The position numbers were made by a program, and so were the translations under genes. Source: Aeromicrobium ginsengisoli (lineage in GTDB: Bacteria; Actinomycetota; Actinomycetes; Propionibacteriales; Nocardioidaceae). From it: a stretch of 64,000 nt of DNA. Below are positions 16,750 through 26,447 of the stretch, piece after piece. How positions within the stretch are numbered: position 1 is the stretch's first letter; the number at the start of each line of letters is the position of its first letter. Under the pieces are notes generated by a model. That model was given only the letters and a program-made list of their open reading frames with translations, ran no database searches and was not told where the DNA came from. The stretch is taken from NCBI RefSeq assembly GCF_004134905.2, contig NZ_SDPQ02000002.1, positions 310,001 to 374,000 of the forward strand. The letters are read 5' to 3'.

Positions 16750-16791
16750 CACCCTGTAAAACGACCGCGGTGACACGGGGTTACGACGTTC

Positions 16792-16818
16792 TTCACATTA
16801 TTTTCAGGCCGATAGGAT
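16792..16818 (+). promoter_or_regulatory. guaA promoter (TTCACA, N15, TAGGAT)
   Basis: A -35-like TTCACA (16792-16797) and -10-like TAGGAT (16813-16818) are separated by 15 bases. The predicted transcription start falls at or next to the GTG at 16826, implying a leaderless guaA mRNA and arguing against the ATG at 16817, which lies inside the hexamer. Confidence 0.5.
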
Positions 16819-16825
16819 GGGCCGC

Positions 16826-18385
<1,560 letters not shown>

Positions 18386-18434
18386 GACCACCCGTCTTGT
18401 TAGGGTCGTCTGAGTCGATCGAAGGGGAACACCT

Positions 18435-19076
18435 GTGAGCCAGACCGCCTCCCAGCGGCAGAAGAGGGTACTCCTTGCCCTGTTCGCGGTCGGTGTCCTC
18501 GCCGTCGTGGCCTTTGCCGGATGGCGCTTGATGGGCGACGACGGCAAGGCCGAGCCGCTCGCGGTCGGCAGCGACTCGACCACGACGACCTCGACGACGG
18601 CTCCGCCGACCACGACGCCGACGCCCAGCAAGAAGCCGACGGCGACCCCCAAGTGCGAGGGCCCCAAGACCCAGTTCAACGTCGAGGGCACCGAGCAGGA
18701 CAGCCTGCTGCCCGACTGCGGCACCAAGCCGGTGTCGCACGCGCAGGAGAAGAAGTCCGGGCTGAGCCTCGCCTGCGGCGGTTCCTATCCAGTGATCCTC
18801 TACAAGACCACCACGACCGACGCCAAGACGTCGATCTGCGGCAAGGACTCCTCCGGCGAGTCGTTCCGGTTCGTCACCCAGCCGAGTGGAGGCGCCGTCA
18901 TCGACCTCCCCGGCAGCTATGACCCCCAGCTCGACGCGTTCGTCGCCAAGAAGGACGGCACGTCCTACACCGTGCTCGGTGTCGACGGGACCCTGCTGAT
19001 CAAGAAGAACGGCACGACGACCACGCAGAAGTCGTCGGACTGGATCTCGCTCGACAACGAGTCGGACTACGACTGA
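18435..19076 (+). CDS. Membrane-anchored exported protein, unknown function
   Basis: The 213-residue protein has a single N-terminal signal-anchor (RVLLALFAVGVLAVVAFAGW), a Thr/Pro linker (about 45-75), and an extracytoplasmic domain with cysteines at KCEGP, PDCGT, LACGG and SICGK that probably form two disulfides. No family is recognised. The GTG at 18435 follows AAGGGGA, and TAGGGT upstream (about 18402) could be its -10. It lies 49 bases after guaA. Confidence 0.7.
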   Translation: MSQTASQRQKRVLLALFAVGVLAVVAFAGWRLMGDDGKAEPLAVGSDSTTTTSTTAPPTTTPTPSKKPTATPKCEGPKTQFNVEGTEQDSLLPDCGTKPVSHAQEKKSGLSLACGGSYPVILYKTTTTDAKTSICGKDSSGESFRFVTQPSGGAVIDLPGSYDPQLDAFVAKKDGTSYTVLGVDGTLLIKKNGTTTTQKSSDWISLDNESDYD

Positions 19077-19098
19077 TCGACGGCTGATCGTGCTGGAC

Positions 19099-19125
19099 TG
19101 TCACACCTGATCTGGGTGTCCCGTC
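19099..19125 (+). promoter_or_regulatory. ECF41-type sigma promoter (TGTCACA, N16, CGTC)
   Basis: TGTCACA (19099-19105) and CGTC (19122-19125) are separated by exactly 16 bases. This equals the published consensus for group ECF41 (SigJ-like) extracytoplasmic function sigma factors. The start codon of the flavoprotein gene follows 31 bases later, behind a GAAGGAGAG ribosome-binding site. Confidence 0.7.
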
Positions 19126-19156
19126 TGAGGGGCAAGCACCCGAGAAGGAGAGTCCC

Positions 19157-20344
19157 ATGAAAGACAGTTCAGCACGTCATCGAATCGTGGTTCTGGGCGG
19201 CGGCTACACCGGAGTGATGGCCGCCATCCGAGTGGCGCGGCGTACGCGCCGGCACGGTGGTCAGGTGACCCTGGTCAATCCGACCGCGCGCTTCAACGAG
19301 CGCCTACGGATGCACCAGCAGGCGACCGCGCAGGAGATGGCTCACGTCGACATCCCGACGCTCGTGCAAGGCCTCGACATCGAGTTCGTGCAGGCATGGG
19401 CAACAGGCATCGATCCCAAGCACAACGGTGTGACGCTCGCGACCGACCACGGCGTCGCGTCGCTGGACTACGACACCCTGGTCTACGCGATCGGCAGCTC
19501 GACACCGGTCGACGTCGTGCCGGGTGCAGACCTGCATGCCCACACCCTCAACGATCCGGAGTCCGCGGCGAAGCTTGCGAGGACCCTGACCGAGATGCCT
19601 GACGGTGGCACCGTCGTCGTGGGTGGCAACGGGCTGACCGGGGTCGAAGCGGCAACCGAGATCGCTGAGTCGTTCCCTTCGCTCCGAGTCGTCCTGCTGG
19701 GGCGCGCCGAGCCTGCGCCGAAGATGAACGCGAAGGCACGGGCGTACGTTCTCGGTGCGCTCGAGCGTCTGGGCATCGAGAGTCGTACCGGAGTGGAGAT
19801 CACCAAGGTCCTCCCGGACGCGGTGGAGCTGGCCGGCGGCGAGCTGATCGCGTCGGACGCGACCCTGTGGACCACGGGGTTCATGGCGCCGGCGCTGGCG
19901 GCCGACGCCGGGATCGAGGTCGATGCCCAGCGGCGCATCGTCGTCGATCCGCAGCTCCAATCGGTCTCCCACCCGTCGATCCTGGCCATCGGCGATGCCG
20001 CTGCGATCCGACGTCCGTGGGGAGTCATCCACGGCACCTGCCAGAGCGGCATGCCTTCAGGGGCTCATGCTGCCGACACCATCGGGCGGCTGCTGCGTGG
20101 CAAGGCGCCCAAACCGTTCCGGTTCGGCTACATCCACCAGCCGGTCAGCCTCGGTCGCCACGACGCAGTCGTGCAGTTCACCAAGGCCGACGACTCGCCG
20201 GGACGGTTCCATCTCACCGGCGCGGCTGCCGTCACGTACAAGGAGACGGTGACGGGAAGCCCGACCACGACATACGGCCTCTCGCGTCGCTGGGTGATCC
20301 CCATCGCGTTCCTGGCACGAAAGGGTCCCCGGCAGGCCGGCTAG
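19157..20344 (+). CDS. NAD(P)/FAD-dependent oxidoreductase, NDH-2-like
   Basis: The 395-residue pyridine nucleotide-disulfide oxidoreductase-fold protein has the FAD-binding GGGYTG (14-19), a second Rossmann motif VVGGNGLTGVEAATE near 150 and the FAD-binding ILAIGDAA near 275. No redox-active CxxC is present, so it is of the NADH-quinone oxidoreductase or FAD-reductase type. It lacks the amphipathic membrane-binding C-terminus of classical NDH-2, though YGLSRRWVIPIAFLARKG near the end is hydrophobic. An ECF41-type promoter precedes it. ECF41 sigma factors typically control oxidoreductases of this kind, so stress induction is likely. The sigma factor gene is not in this window. Confidence 0.85.
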   Translation: MKDSSARHRIVVLGGGYTGVMAAIRVARRTRRHGGQVTLVNPTARFNERLRMHQQATAQEMAHVDIPTLVQGLDIEFVQAWATGIDPKHNGVTLATDHGVASLDYDTLVYAIGSSTPVDVVPGADLHAHTLNDPESAAKLARTLTEMPDGGTVVVGGNGLTGVEAATEIAESFPSLRVVLLGRAEPAPKMNAKARAYVLGALERLGIESRTGVEITKVLPDAVELAGGELIASDATLWTTGFMAPALAADAGIEVDAQRRIVVDPQLQSVSHPSILAIGDAAAIRRPWGVIHGTCQSGMPSGAHAADTIGRLLRGKAPKPFRFGYIHQPVSLGRHDAVVQFTKADDSPGRFHLTGAAAVTYKETVTGSPTTTYGLSRRWVIPIAFLARKGPRQAG

Positions 20345-20356
20345 GAGGGTCTCCGG

Positions 20357-21457
20357 TCACGCGTCGAACGGGGCCCGGGTCCGGCGGATCACGTCGTCGA
20401 CGACGGCGGTGAGGTCGCCAGACTGTGCCGCGACTGCGCGCTGACGCTCCGAGCCGGTGCCGTCGGCCAGCAGGCGGCGTATGCCGTCGTCGACCAGCAC
20501 CTCAGACCCGTGCTCCTCGAGCACGGGTCTGAGGTGGTCGAGCAGCACCCCCAGCGCCTGGTCGGCCGGGACCACGGCCCGCGAGACCGGATCCATCAGC
20601 GACTCCGTGAGCCCGTTGCGGCGCGAACGCCAACGGGCTCCCCTCAGCAGGTCGACCCGCCAGGGCGGCGCGATGTCACCACGCTGGCGGGCGCGGGCCG
20701 CGGTCTCGACCAGGGCGCGTGCCACCTCGGCGATGAGCACGGTGTCGTCGAGGTCGGTGCACGCATCGGCGACCCTGATCTCGATCGTCGGGAAGTTGCG
20801 GGACAGCCGGGCGTCGAAGTACAGCATCCCCTCGTCGAGCGCGGCGCCCGACGCGATCAGCTCGCGGGCGACCTGCTGATAGCCACCGACGTCCACGAAC
20901 GGCTCGACGGGTCCGGCGCTCGGCCAGCCGTCGTAGAGCTGGCGCCGCCAGCTGGCGTAGCCGGTGTCCTCACCGCGGTAGAAGGGCGAGTTGGACGACA
21001 ACGCCGAGACCAGTGGCAGCCACGGCTGGATGTCGTCGATGATCCTGACCGCCTCGGCCTCGTCGACGGACACGTGCACGTGCGTGCCGCACACCAGCCC
21101 GGCCTGGCCGAGCACCTTGCCGGACGTCTCGAGCATCGTGACGTAGCGGTGCTTGGGCGTTGTGCGACCATCCTCGTGCGGCAGGATCGGGGTGGCCACT
21201 GCGGCGAGAGCGGCGCCGACGGCTTCGGCCGACTCTGCCGCGAGCCGCCGCTCCTCGACGAGGTCGAACCGCAACGCTGCCGGATCGGTGTGCGGACGGG
21301 TGCGGATCTCCAGCTGTTGGAGGAAAAGCTCCTGGTCGAGATCGTCCTCGGCCGCCCGGGTCGAGTGGACCGCAGCGTCCGAGACCGGTACGAGCTGCCG
21401 GGTGCGGGCATCGATCAGGAACATCTCCTCCTCGACGCCCACCTCACGCACGGTCAT
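20357..21457 (-). CDS. Glutamate-cysteine ligase-like carboxylate-amine ligase, YbdK family
   Basis: This 366-residue member of the GCS2 family begins with VGVEEEMFLID, the conserved acidic start of YbdK proteins that provides metal and ATP ligands. CGTHVHVSV near 125 and EIRVADACTDLDD near 225 are further family motifs. YbdK has weak gamma-glutamylcysteine ligase activity, and many actinobacterial members act on other amino or carboxylate substrates. The ATG at 21457 overlaps the hemerythrin stop by four bases, so both form one transcript. Confidence 0.85.
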   Translation of the reverse strand: MTVREVGVEEEMFLIDARTRQLVPVSDAAVHSTRAAEDDLDQELFLQQLEIRTRPHTDPAALRFDLVEERRLAAESAEAVGAALAAVATPILPHEDGRTTPKHRYVTMLETSGKVLGQAGLVCGTHVHVSVDEAEAVRIIDDIQPWLPLVSALSSNSPFYRGEDTGYASWRRQLYDGWPSAGPVEPFVDVGGYQQVARELIASGAALDEGMLYFDARLSRNFPTIEIRVADACTDLDDTVLIAEVARALVETAARARQRGDIAPPWRVDLLRGARWRSRRNGLTESLMDPVSRAVVPADQALGVLLDHLRPVLEEHGSEVLVDDGIRRLLADGTGSERQRAVAAQSGDLTAVVDDVIRRTRAPFDA

Positions 21458-22014
21458 GGACCTTCTGAGTCGTCCAGGAGTCCCTCGGCGCGCGCCTCCT
21501 GCACGATGCGGCGGACGTTGTCGAGGTTGCCGCAGTCATTGTCGATCTGCCGGTTGCGCTCGGTGGCGAACTTCGCGCCGAGCTCCAGCCGGGTCGACTC
21601 GCCGACGTCCTCGCGAGCGGGGTTGAGGATCGTCAGCTCCTCCTCGGTCAGGTGGTGGTTGACGAGCTCGGCGAGCTTCTCGAGCGCGTCCTCGAACTTC
21701 TGGGTGTCGGTGCCCGAGCACTCCAACAGGGCGAGCAGGGCCTCGTTGCCCTCGGCGTGCTCCTCCGCGCCGTGGTCGACCTCCTCGGCGTCGACGGAGG
21801 TCTTGCGGCGCAGCGCCGGGTAGACGTACTTCTCCTCGGCCTCGGCATGCGCCACGTGCAGTGCCGAGAACGCCGCCCGTACGCGCTCTCGGTCGCTCTC
21901 GGAGTTGCGCAGGTCGCGGAGCAGGGCTTCGAACCGGCGGTGGTCCTCGATGATCAGGTCGATCACGTCGCCCGATTCGGGCCGGCCCAGGTCAATCATC
22001 GTCATGCCGGGCAT
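21454..22014 (-). CDS. Hemerythrin-like HHE domain protein
   Basis: The 186-residue helical protein carries HHE motifs: IIEDHRRFEALL, HVAHAEAEEKYVYP with EHAEGNEALL, and NHHLTEEELTILNP. These supply the His and Glu ligands of a diiron site. Such cytosolic proteins bind oxygen, NO or iron and act in stress or iron buffering. The ATG at 22014 is used; internal ATGs at 22005 and 21999 are possible. It is the first gene of a two-gene leftward operon with the YbdK-like ligase, which suggests a redox-buffering context. Confidence 0.85.
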   Translation of the reverse strand: MPGMTMIDLGRPESGDVIDLIIEDHRRFEALLRDLRNSESDRERVRAAFSALHVAHAEAEEKYVYPALRRKTSVDAEEVDHGAEEHAEGNEALLALLECSGTDTQKFEDALEKLAELVNHHLTEEELTILNPAREDVGESTRLELGAKFATERNRQIDNDCGNLDNVRRIVQEARAEGLLDDSEGP

Positions 22015-22104
22015 CTACCCCGGCGGCCATGGGGTCAATCCTGCGCACGGCCTCAGGGGCCATGCCGCCGTTTGCCGACGTGGGGCGGTGGGTAGGGCAG
22101 ACAG

Positions 22105-22137
22105 ATGAACCCGATCCTCGAGCAGGCCCTTCGATGA
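22105..22137 (+). CDS. Ten-residue upstream ORF coupled to the SRPBCC gene
   Basis: ATG at 22105 opens a frame for MNPILEQALR ending at TGA 22135-22137, which overlaps the SRPBCC ATG (22134) as ATGA. It could be a leader peptide that couples translation. It may be chance: no conserved attenuator feature is visible. Confidence 0.25.
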   Translation: MNPILEQALR

Positions 22138-22610
22138 GCGTCAACACGCGCCTCATCGCCGCGACTCCGGACGACGTGTGGAACGTTCTCGCCGACGGCT
22201 GGCTCTACCCGTTGTGGGTGGTCGGTGCGACCCGAATGCGCGACGTCGACGCCACGTGGCCCGACAAGGGCAGCCGCATCCACCACTCGGTCGGGGTCTG
22301 GCCGTTGCTGATCGACGACCACACCGAGGTGCTGGAGGTCGTGCCCGGCCGGTCGATCACCCTCAAGGCGCGGGCGTGGCCGATCGGCGAGGCCAAGGTC
22401 GACATCCGGCTCAGCGACGTCGGCGCGCAGACCGAGGTCGTCATCACCGAGGACGCCATCGCGGGCCCGGGCGTGCTGGTGCCGGAGCCGTTCAAGGGGC
22501 TCAGCCTGAAGTGGCGCAACACCGAGACCCTGCGACGGCTCGCCTTCGTGGTCGAGGGCCGCCACAAAGCACGCAGGTCCGCGCCTCGGCGCGAGACCGA
22601 GGAGAGCTGA
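22134..22610 (+). CDS. SRPBCC (START/polyketide cyclase-like) family protein
   Basis: The 158-residue protein has a helix-grip fold pattern. It starts NTRLIAATPDDVWNVLADGWLYPLWVVGATRMRDV, the typical first strand and helix of SRPBCC proteins, and has WPLLIDDHTEVLEVVPGRSITLKARAWPIGEAKVDIRL in the middle. These small hydrophobic-pocket proteins bind lipids or other ligands. No ligand can be proposed. The ATG at 22134 is chosen from the domain start. The C-terminus is basic (KARRSAPRRE). Confidence 0.82.
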   Translation: MSVNTRLIAATPDDVWNVLADGWLYPLWVVGATRMRDVDATWPDKGSRIHHSVGVWPLLIDDHTEVLEVVPGRSITLKARAWPIGEAKVDIRLSDVGAQTEVVITEDAIAGPGVLVPEPFKGLSLKWRNTETLRRLAFVVEGRHKARRSAPRRETEES

Positions 22611-22629
22611 CCCGCAGGCCACACCGGCT

Positions 22630-23460
22630 TCAGCGCAGGCGGTCGAGGTCGGCCTCGGCGTCCTCCAGCTCGCGTTGCCACTCGCGCTCGGCCTGCTCTG
22701 CGCGATCGGCAGCCTTGTCGGCCTTGTCGAGCGCCTGCTCGGTCTCCGACACCTCGCGCTCGATCGCCTTGGCCCTCTTGCGCAGCTCGAGGAGCTCCTC
22801 CTGCAGGGCGTCGCGGTCCTCCACGAGCGACTCCAGCTCGTCTGCCGCCGCCTTGGCCTTGCGCCGGGCCTTGTCGGCCTTGGCCTCGGCCACCTCGAGG
22901 CGTTTGCGCTCCAGCTGGGTAGGCCCCTGCTTGACCTTCTTGGTGCGCGGTCGTGCCCCTTCGGGCGGGATGGCCACGACGTCGGTCAGGTCGACGGGCT
23001 CGAACGGGTTGGCCGCGAACGTGGCCACGAGCAGCCCGTCCTGCACCGCGTTGGCGGCATCCGGGTCGGTCATCGCGGCGCGAAGGGTCTCCTCGACGCC
23101 GGCCGCGGCCTGCGCGCTCAGCGTGCCGCCGGATGCCCTGACGAGCTCGGCGGCCTCGTCGAGGGCCTGCCTCGTGAGGTCACGCCGGGCACGGTCGAGC
23201 AGCCGCGTACGCGATCCGTCGGCGTCGGCCTGGGCGTCGCGCAGTTGCTCGCCGAGCTCGACGACCTCCTCCAGCAGGTCGGCCCGCTCGCGAGCCAGCG
23301 CGTTGACCGCCCACGCGGCGGCGCTGGGCTTGCGCAGCGCCTTGACCGCCTGAGCCAGCTCCTTGTCGCCGGCATCGTCGGCGGCGTCCTTGCGGGCGGC
23401 GATGAACTCCGACAGCGGCCGGGCGTAGAGCTCCTGGGCGATGGATCGCAGGTCGGCCAT
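22630..23460 (-). CDS. Coiled-coil protein, unknown function
   Basis: The 276-residue protein has an N-terminal helical region (LYARPLSEFIAARKDAADDAGD, then KALRKPSAAAWAVNALAR) followed from about residue 190 by a long, highly charged coiled coil (AEAKADKARRKAKAAADELESL to the end). The first part resembles actinobacterial proteins of unknown function found near redox genes. The ATG at 23460 is preceded by GGAGG and by TACGCT six bases upstream, so either a Shine-Dalgarno or a leaderless start works. It is divergent from the DAO-Rieske gene. Confidence 0.72.
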   Translation of the reverse strand: MADLRSIAQELYARPLSEFIAARKDAADDAGDKELAQAVKALRKPSAAAWAVNALARERADLLEEVVELGEQLRDAQADADGSRTRLLDRARRDLTRQALDEAAELVRASGGTLSAQAAAGVEETLRAAMTDPDAANAVQDGLLVATFAANPFEPVDLTDVVAIPPEGARPRTKKVKQGPTQLERKRLEVAEAKADKARRKAKAAADELESLVEDRDALQEELLELRKRAKAIEREVSETEQALDKADKAADRAEQAEREWQRELEDAEADLDRLR

Positions 23461-23530
23461 GCCTCCAGCGTAGGACCGGTCGGCCCGCCCCGCGGGTTTG
23501 TCGCGCTCACCCCGCGGGTACGTCCGCGGC

Positions 23531-25009
23531 ATGACCTCACTGTGGCTCGATCGTCCCGGCCTGCCCGCGAGCGACCCGCTTCCCGTCGGCGAGCGACTCG
23601 ACGACCTCGTGATCGGCGCGGGACTGACCGGCCTGACGACCGCCCTGCTGCTGGCCCGCGCCGGTCGCCGGGTCGCGGTCATCGAGGCGCGGACCGTCGG
23701 GGCCGTGACGACCGGCAACACGACGGCGAAGCTCTCGCTGCTGCAGGGCACCAAGCTGTCGTCGATCCTGCGCAAGCAGTCCCATGCCGTCGCTCAGGCG
23801 TACGTCGACGCCAACCTGGAGGGGCAGCAGTGGCTCGTCCGGTTCTGCGCCGACCACGACGTGCCGGTCCAGACCCGCGACGCGATCACGTACGCCGCGG
23901 AGATCCACCAGGTCGAGGAGGCACGCAACGAGCACGACGCGGCCCGCTCGCTTGGCCTCGACGTGCGGTGGCACGACCAGCTCGACCTGCCGTTCACCAA
24001 CCATGGTGGAGCGGTGCTGGCGGACCAGTACCAGTTCGACCCCCTCGACGTCCTCACGGCGCTCGCGAGCCAGGTCCGCGAGCACGGCGGCACGATCCAT
24101 GAGGGGCACCGGGTCGTGAGTGCGTCCAAGACGGGACTCCCGACGGTGCACCTCGACGACGGCACCGAGCTGACCGCGAGCGAGGTCATCCTCGCGACCG
24201 GCACGCCGATCCTCGATCGCGGCCTCTACTTCGCCAAGCTCGAGCCCTTGCGCTCGTACGCTCTGGCGTTCGACTTCGCGACCACCCCGATGCCCATGAG
24301 CCTGTCGGCCGGCCAGCCCTCGCGCTCGATCCGCGACGTGCCGCGCGCCGACGGCACGACCAAGCTCATGATCGGCGGAAGCGGCCACACGGTCGGCCGC
24401 ACGCGCTCGGAGGCGAGCCACGTCGACGAGCTGCGGGAGTGGACCGCGAGGTACTTCCCGGGCGCCGCCGAGACCCACGTGTGGTCGGCGCAGGACTACC
24501 AGTCGCACGACGGCATCCCGTACGTCGGCGCGTTGCCGCGTGGTGGCGGCCGGTTCCACGTCGCGACGGGGTTCGACAAGTGGGGGATGACCAACGCCGT
24601 CGCCGCGGCCCGCAACCTCACCGCTTCGCTGCTGGGCGAGCCGGTGTCGTGGTCCAAGCCGATGGCGCGGCGCATCACGCGGCCGCAGGGTGCGGCGAAG
24701 ATCGCCGAGCTCAACCTCTCGGTGGGTGCCTATCTTGCGAAGGGTCTCGTGACGGCCGAGCTGAAGGACGTGCCGGACAGTCCGCCAGAAGGCGCGGGTG
24801 TGGTCGGCCGCGACGGTCTCTTGCCCACCGGCGTCTCGACGGTCGACGGGCAGACGTGTGCGGTCCGCGCCCTCTGCACGCACCTCGGCGGCGTCCTGAA
24901 GTGGAACGACCAGGAGAAGAGCTGGGACTGCCCATTGCATGGCTCGAGGTTCACGCCCGACGGCGAGGTGCTCGAAGGGCCGGCGACCCGGCCATTGCGT
25001 ACGTCCTAA
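23531..25009 (+). CDS. FAD-dependent oxidoreductase with C-terminal Rieske domain
   Basis: The 492-residue protein has a DAO-type FAD domain (DDLVIGAGLTGLTTALLLARAGRRVAVIEA, near 27-56) and a C-terminal Rieske [2Fe-2S] domain with CTHLGG and CPLHGSRF supplying the two Cys and two His ligands. This fusion is common in actinobacteria and bacilli. Its substrate is unknown, but it couples flavin chemistry to an iron-sulfur cluster. The protein is complete. The stop codon overlaps that of the convergent CDGSH gene by three bases. Confidence 0.88.
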   Translation: MTSLWLDRPGLPASDPLPVGERLDDLVIGAGLTGLTTALLLARAGRRVAVIEARTVGAVTTGNTTAKLSLLQGTKLSSILRKQSHAVAQAYVDANLEGQQWLVRFCADHDVPVQTRDAITYAAEIHQVEEARNEHDAARSLGLDVRWHDQLDLPFTNHGGAVLADQYQFDPLDVLTALASQVREHGGTIHEGHRVVSASKTGLPTVHLDDGTELTASEVILATGTPILDRGLYFAKLEPLRSYALAFDFATTPMPMSLSAGQPSRSIRDVPRADGTTKLMIGGSGHTVGRTRSEASHVDELREWTARYFPGAAETHVWSAQDYQSHDGIPYVGALPRGGGRFHVATGFDKWGMTNAVAAARNLTASLLGEPVSWSKPMARRITRPQGAAKIAELNLSVGAYLAKGLVTAELKDVPDSPPEGAGVVGRDGLLPTGVSTVDGQTCAVRALCTHLGGVLKWNDQEKSWDCPLHGSRFTPDGEVLEGPATRPLRTS

Positions 25010-25215
25010 GGCCGGTCGCGGGCGGGGAGCACCTTGTGGGTGCCGTCGCACCACGGCTGGTCGGCGGACTTGCCGCACCGGCACACGGCGCTGACCGGCC
25101 GCCTGGTCTCGTGAGCGACCCCGTCGGCGTCCTCGACGACGTGGTCACCCCGCAGCAGCAAGGGGCCACCGGGACAGATGATGACATCCGGGTGCTCGAA
25201 CCCGTGCTCAGTCAT
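25006..25215 (-). CDS. CDGSH iron-sulfur domain protein
   Basis: The 69-residue protein holds one CDGSH [2Fe-2S] site, C45-x-C47-x8-C56-D-G-x2-H60 (CRCGKSADQPWCDGTH), three Cys and one His. MitoNEET-like clusters of this type are redox active and labile. The first 30 residues contain a short Pro/Gly-rich beta segment often found ahead of this motif. The ATG at 25215 overlaps the stop of the haem-oxygenase-like gene by four bases, so it is the last gene of a three-gene leftward operon. Confidence 0.88.
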   Translation of the reverse strand: MTEHGFEHPDVIICPGGPLLLRGDHVVEDADGVAHETRRPVSAVCRCGKSADQPWCDGTHKVLPARDRP

Positions 25216-26156
25216 GCGGCCTCCCACTCGCCGAGCATGCGCTGGGCGTAGCGGTCCTCGAGGTCGAGGCACGTGAACGCACCGAACACGACGTCGTCCA
25301 CGAGGTGCGGCTCGTCGGCGACGAGGGCACCGCAGATCGTACGGACGGCCAGCTGCTCGTGCACCGCATCGGCCTCGACGTGTTCCTCGTAGTAGGCGAT
25401 CATCTCCTGCGGGAGCTCCAGCCGGGCCAGCCCTTGGGCCATGCGGCGTGACGGCAACGAGCTCGTCGCCTCGAACGCCGCGAGGTGCCCCAGCGACGCC
25501 GCCCGGAGCCGGCGGTGCAAGCCGAACAGCGACATCGCGTTGTTGAGCTCGAGGATCTCGACCGGCACGTCGTCGATGTACGCGTAAGGGTCGGCCCGCA
25601 GCCCGGAGGCCTCGAGCCCCAGCGCGAACAGGTGCGCGTGCAGCCGGTTGGGGTCGCCGCCGCCGAACTCGTCGTACTGCAGCTCGATCAGCGCCGCCTT
25701 GGGCGCCGTCGGCAGGCGAGGCACGGTCCAGGCGACCGGGTCGGACTCCTTGAGGTGATAGATCGAGCGGTGCCGCAGCAGCTCGAGCACCTGCTCACGA
25801 TCGGCCGTGCGCTGCACGTACGCCGCGAGGGACGGCCCGTCATGGTCGGCGACGTAGGCGAACAGGCCCTCCGCGAAGGGCTCGTCGAGGGTCGTCGCGG
25901 TGTGGCGAGACCGCAGCCCGGCCTCGAAGTCCCGCTCGAGGAGGCGCCGGAGTCCCAGCACGTCGGGATCCCACTCCAGCTCGTCGTCGACGTCCTCGAA
26001 GCCGGCGTAGTGCAGCTCGTACATCGCCCAGAGTGCAATGTGCGCGTCGTCCTGGTCCGTCGGCCGAAGGTGCAGGCTCCCGACCTCGCCGGTCTCCGAG
26101 CGCAGGGCCTCGAACAGTGCCTCGCTCAGCTCGCCGCGTGCCTTAGGGAGCAGCAT
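25212..26156 (-). CDS. Iron-containing redox enzyme, haem-oxygenase-like diiron fold
   Basis: The 314-residue all-helical protein carries the family segments ELQYDEFGGGDPNRLHAHLF near 165-185 and YYEEHVEADAVHEQLA near 260-275. Their Glu, Asp and His residues are the expected diiron ligands of the haem-oxygenase-like diiron oxidase/oxygenase superfamily. Members carry out varied oxidations; the substrate here is unknown. The paired CDGSH gene may supply electrons, as often seen in actinobacteria. The start overlaps the small upstream gene by 14 bases. Confidence 0.82.
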   Translation of the reverse strand: MLLPKARGELSEALFEALRSETGEVGSLHLRPTDQDDAHIALWAMYELHYAGFEDVDDELEWDPDVLGLRRLLERDFEAGLRSRHTATTLDEPFAEGLFAYVADHDGPSLAAYVQRTADREQVLELLRHRSIYHLKESDPVAWTVPRLPTAPKAALIELQYDEFGGGDPNRLHAHLFALGLEASGLRADPYAYIDDVPVEILELNNAMSLFGLHRRLRAASLGHLAAFEATSSLPSRRMAQGLARLELPQEMIAYYEEHVEADAVHEQLAVRTICGALVADEPHLVDDVVFGAFTCLDLEDRYAQRMLGEWEAA

Positions 26157-26283
26157 CGTGATCCTTGTCGTTGTCGAGGTCCTGCCACTCGCCCCTGCAG
26201 TCGACGAACCCGCGCGGAGGGAGCTCCGACGGGTCGGGACGCGGTAGCGCCGGAAGCGGTGTGAGGAGGTGTGCGGTGCTCAT
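26143..26283 (-). CDS. 46-residue protein heading the CDGSH/diiron operon
   Basis: The frame encodes MSTAHLLTPLPALPRPDPSE and ends in an acidic tail (DLDNDKDHDAAP). It is Pro-rich with one Cys and no membrane segment. The ATG at 26283 lies downstream of the operator palindrome and the frame overlaps the next gene by 14 bases, which favours a real coupled gene over chance. No function is recognised. Confidence 0.5.
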   Translation of the reverse strand: MSTAHLLTPLPALPRPDPSELPPRGFVDCRGEWQDLDNDKDHDAAP

Positions 26284-26361
26284 GTCGCGGCCCACGTACC
26301 CCCGGCCTGCGCTGGTGAAACGCGAGCGTGGCGGCATCGGGTCGGAGGCCCGGGTCGACGA

Positions 26362-26381
26362 TCTCCTGCAATTGCAGGAGA
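26362..26381. promoter_or_regulatory. Perfect 20-base palindrome, operator candidate
   Basis: The core CTCCTGCAATTGCAGGAG (26363-26380) is a perfect palindrome, and the flanking T/A pair extends it to 20 bases. It lies about 80 bases upstream of the 46-residue gene and about 35 bases downstream of a -10-like TATGTA (complement of 26414-26419), so a bound dimer would act as a roadblock repressor of the leftward operon. Confidence 0.6.
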
Positions 26382-26447
26382 GTCGATGTGCACAGCGTTA
26401 CCCACAGAATGTGTACATAGTTCTTTCGGACTAGACAGGTAGTCACT

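Noticed and set aside
16604..16825. Purine (guanine) riboswitch upstream of guaA
   Set aside because: No conserved purine-riboswitch core is visible and guaA appears leaderless, so a 5' UTR aptamer would not be transcribed with it.
22029..22134. Longer N-terminal extension of the SRPBCC gene
   Set aside because: The residues before 22134 do not match the domain start, and the frame passes through the promoter region of the divergent hemerythrin gene.
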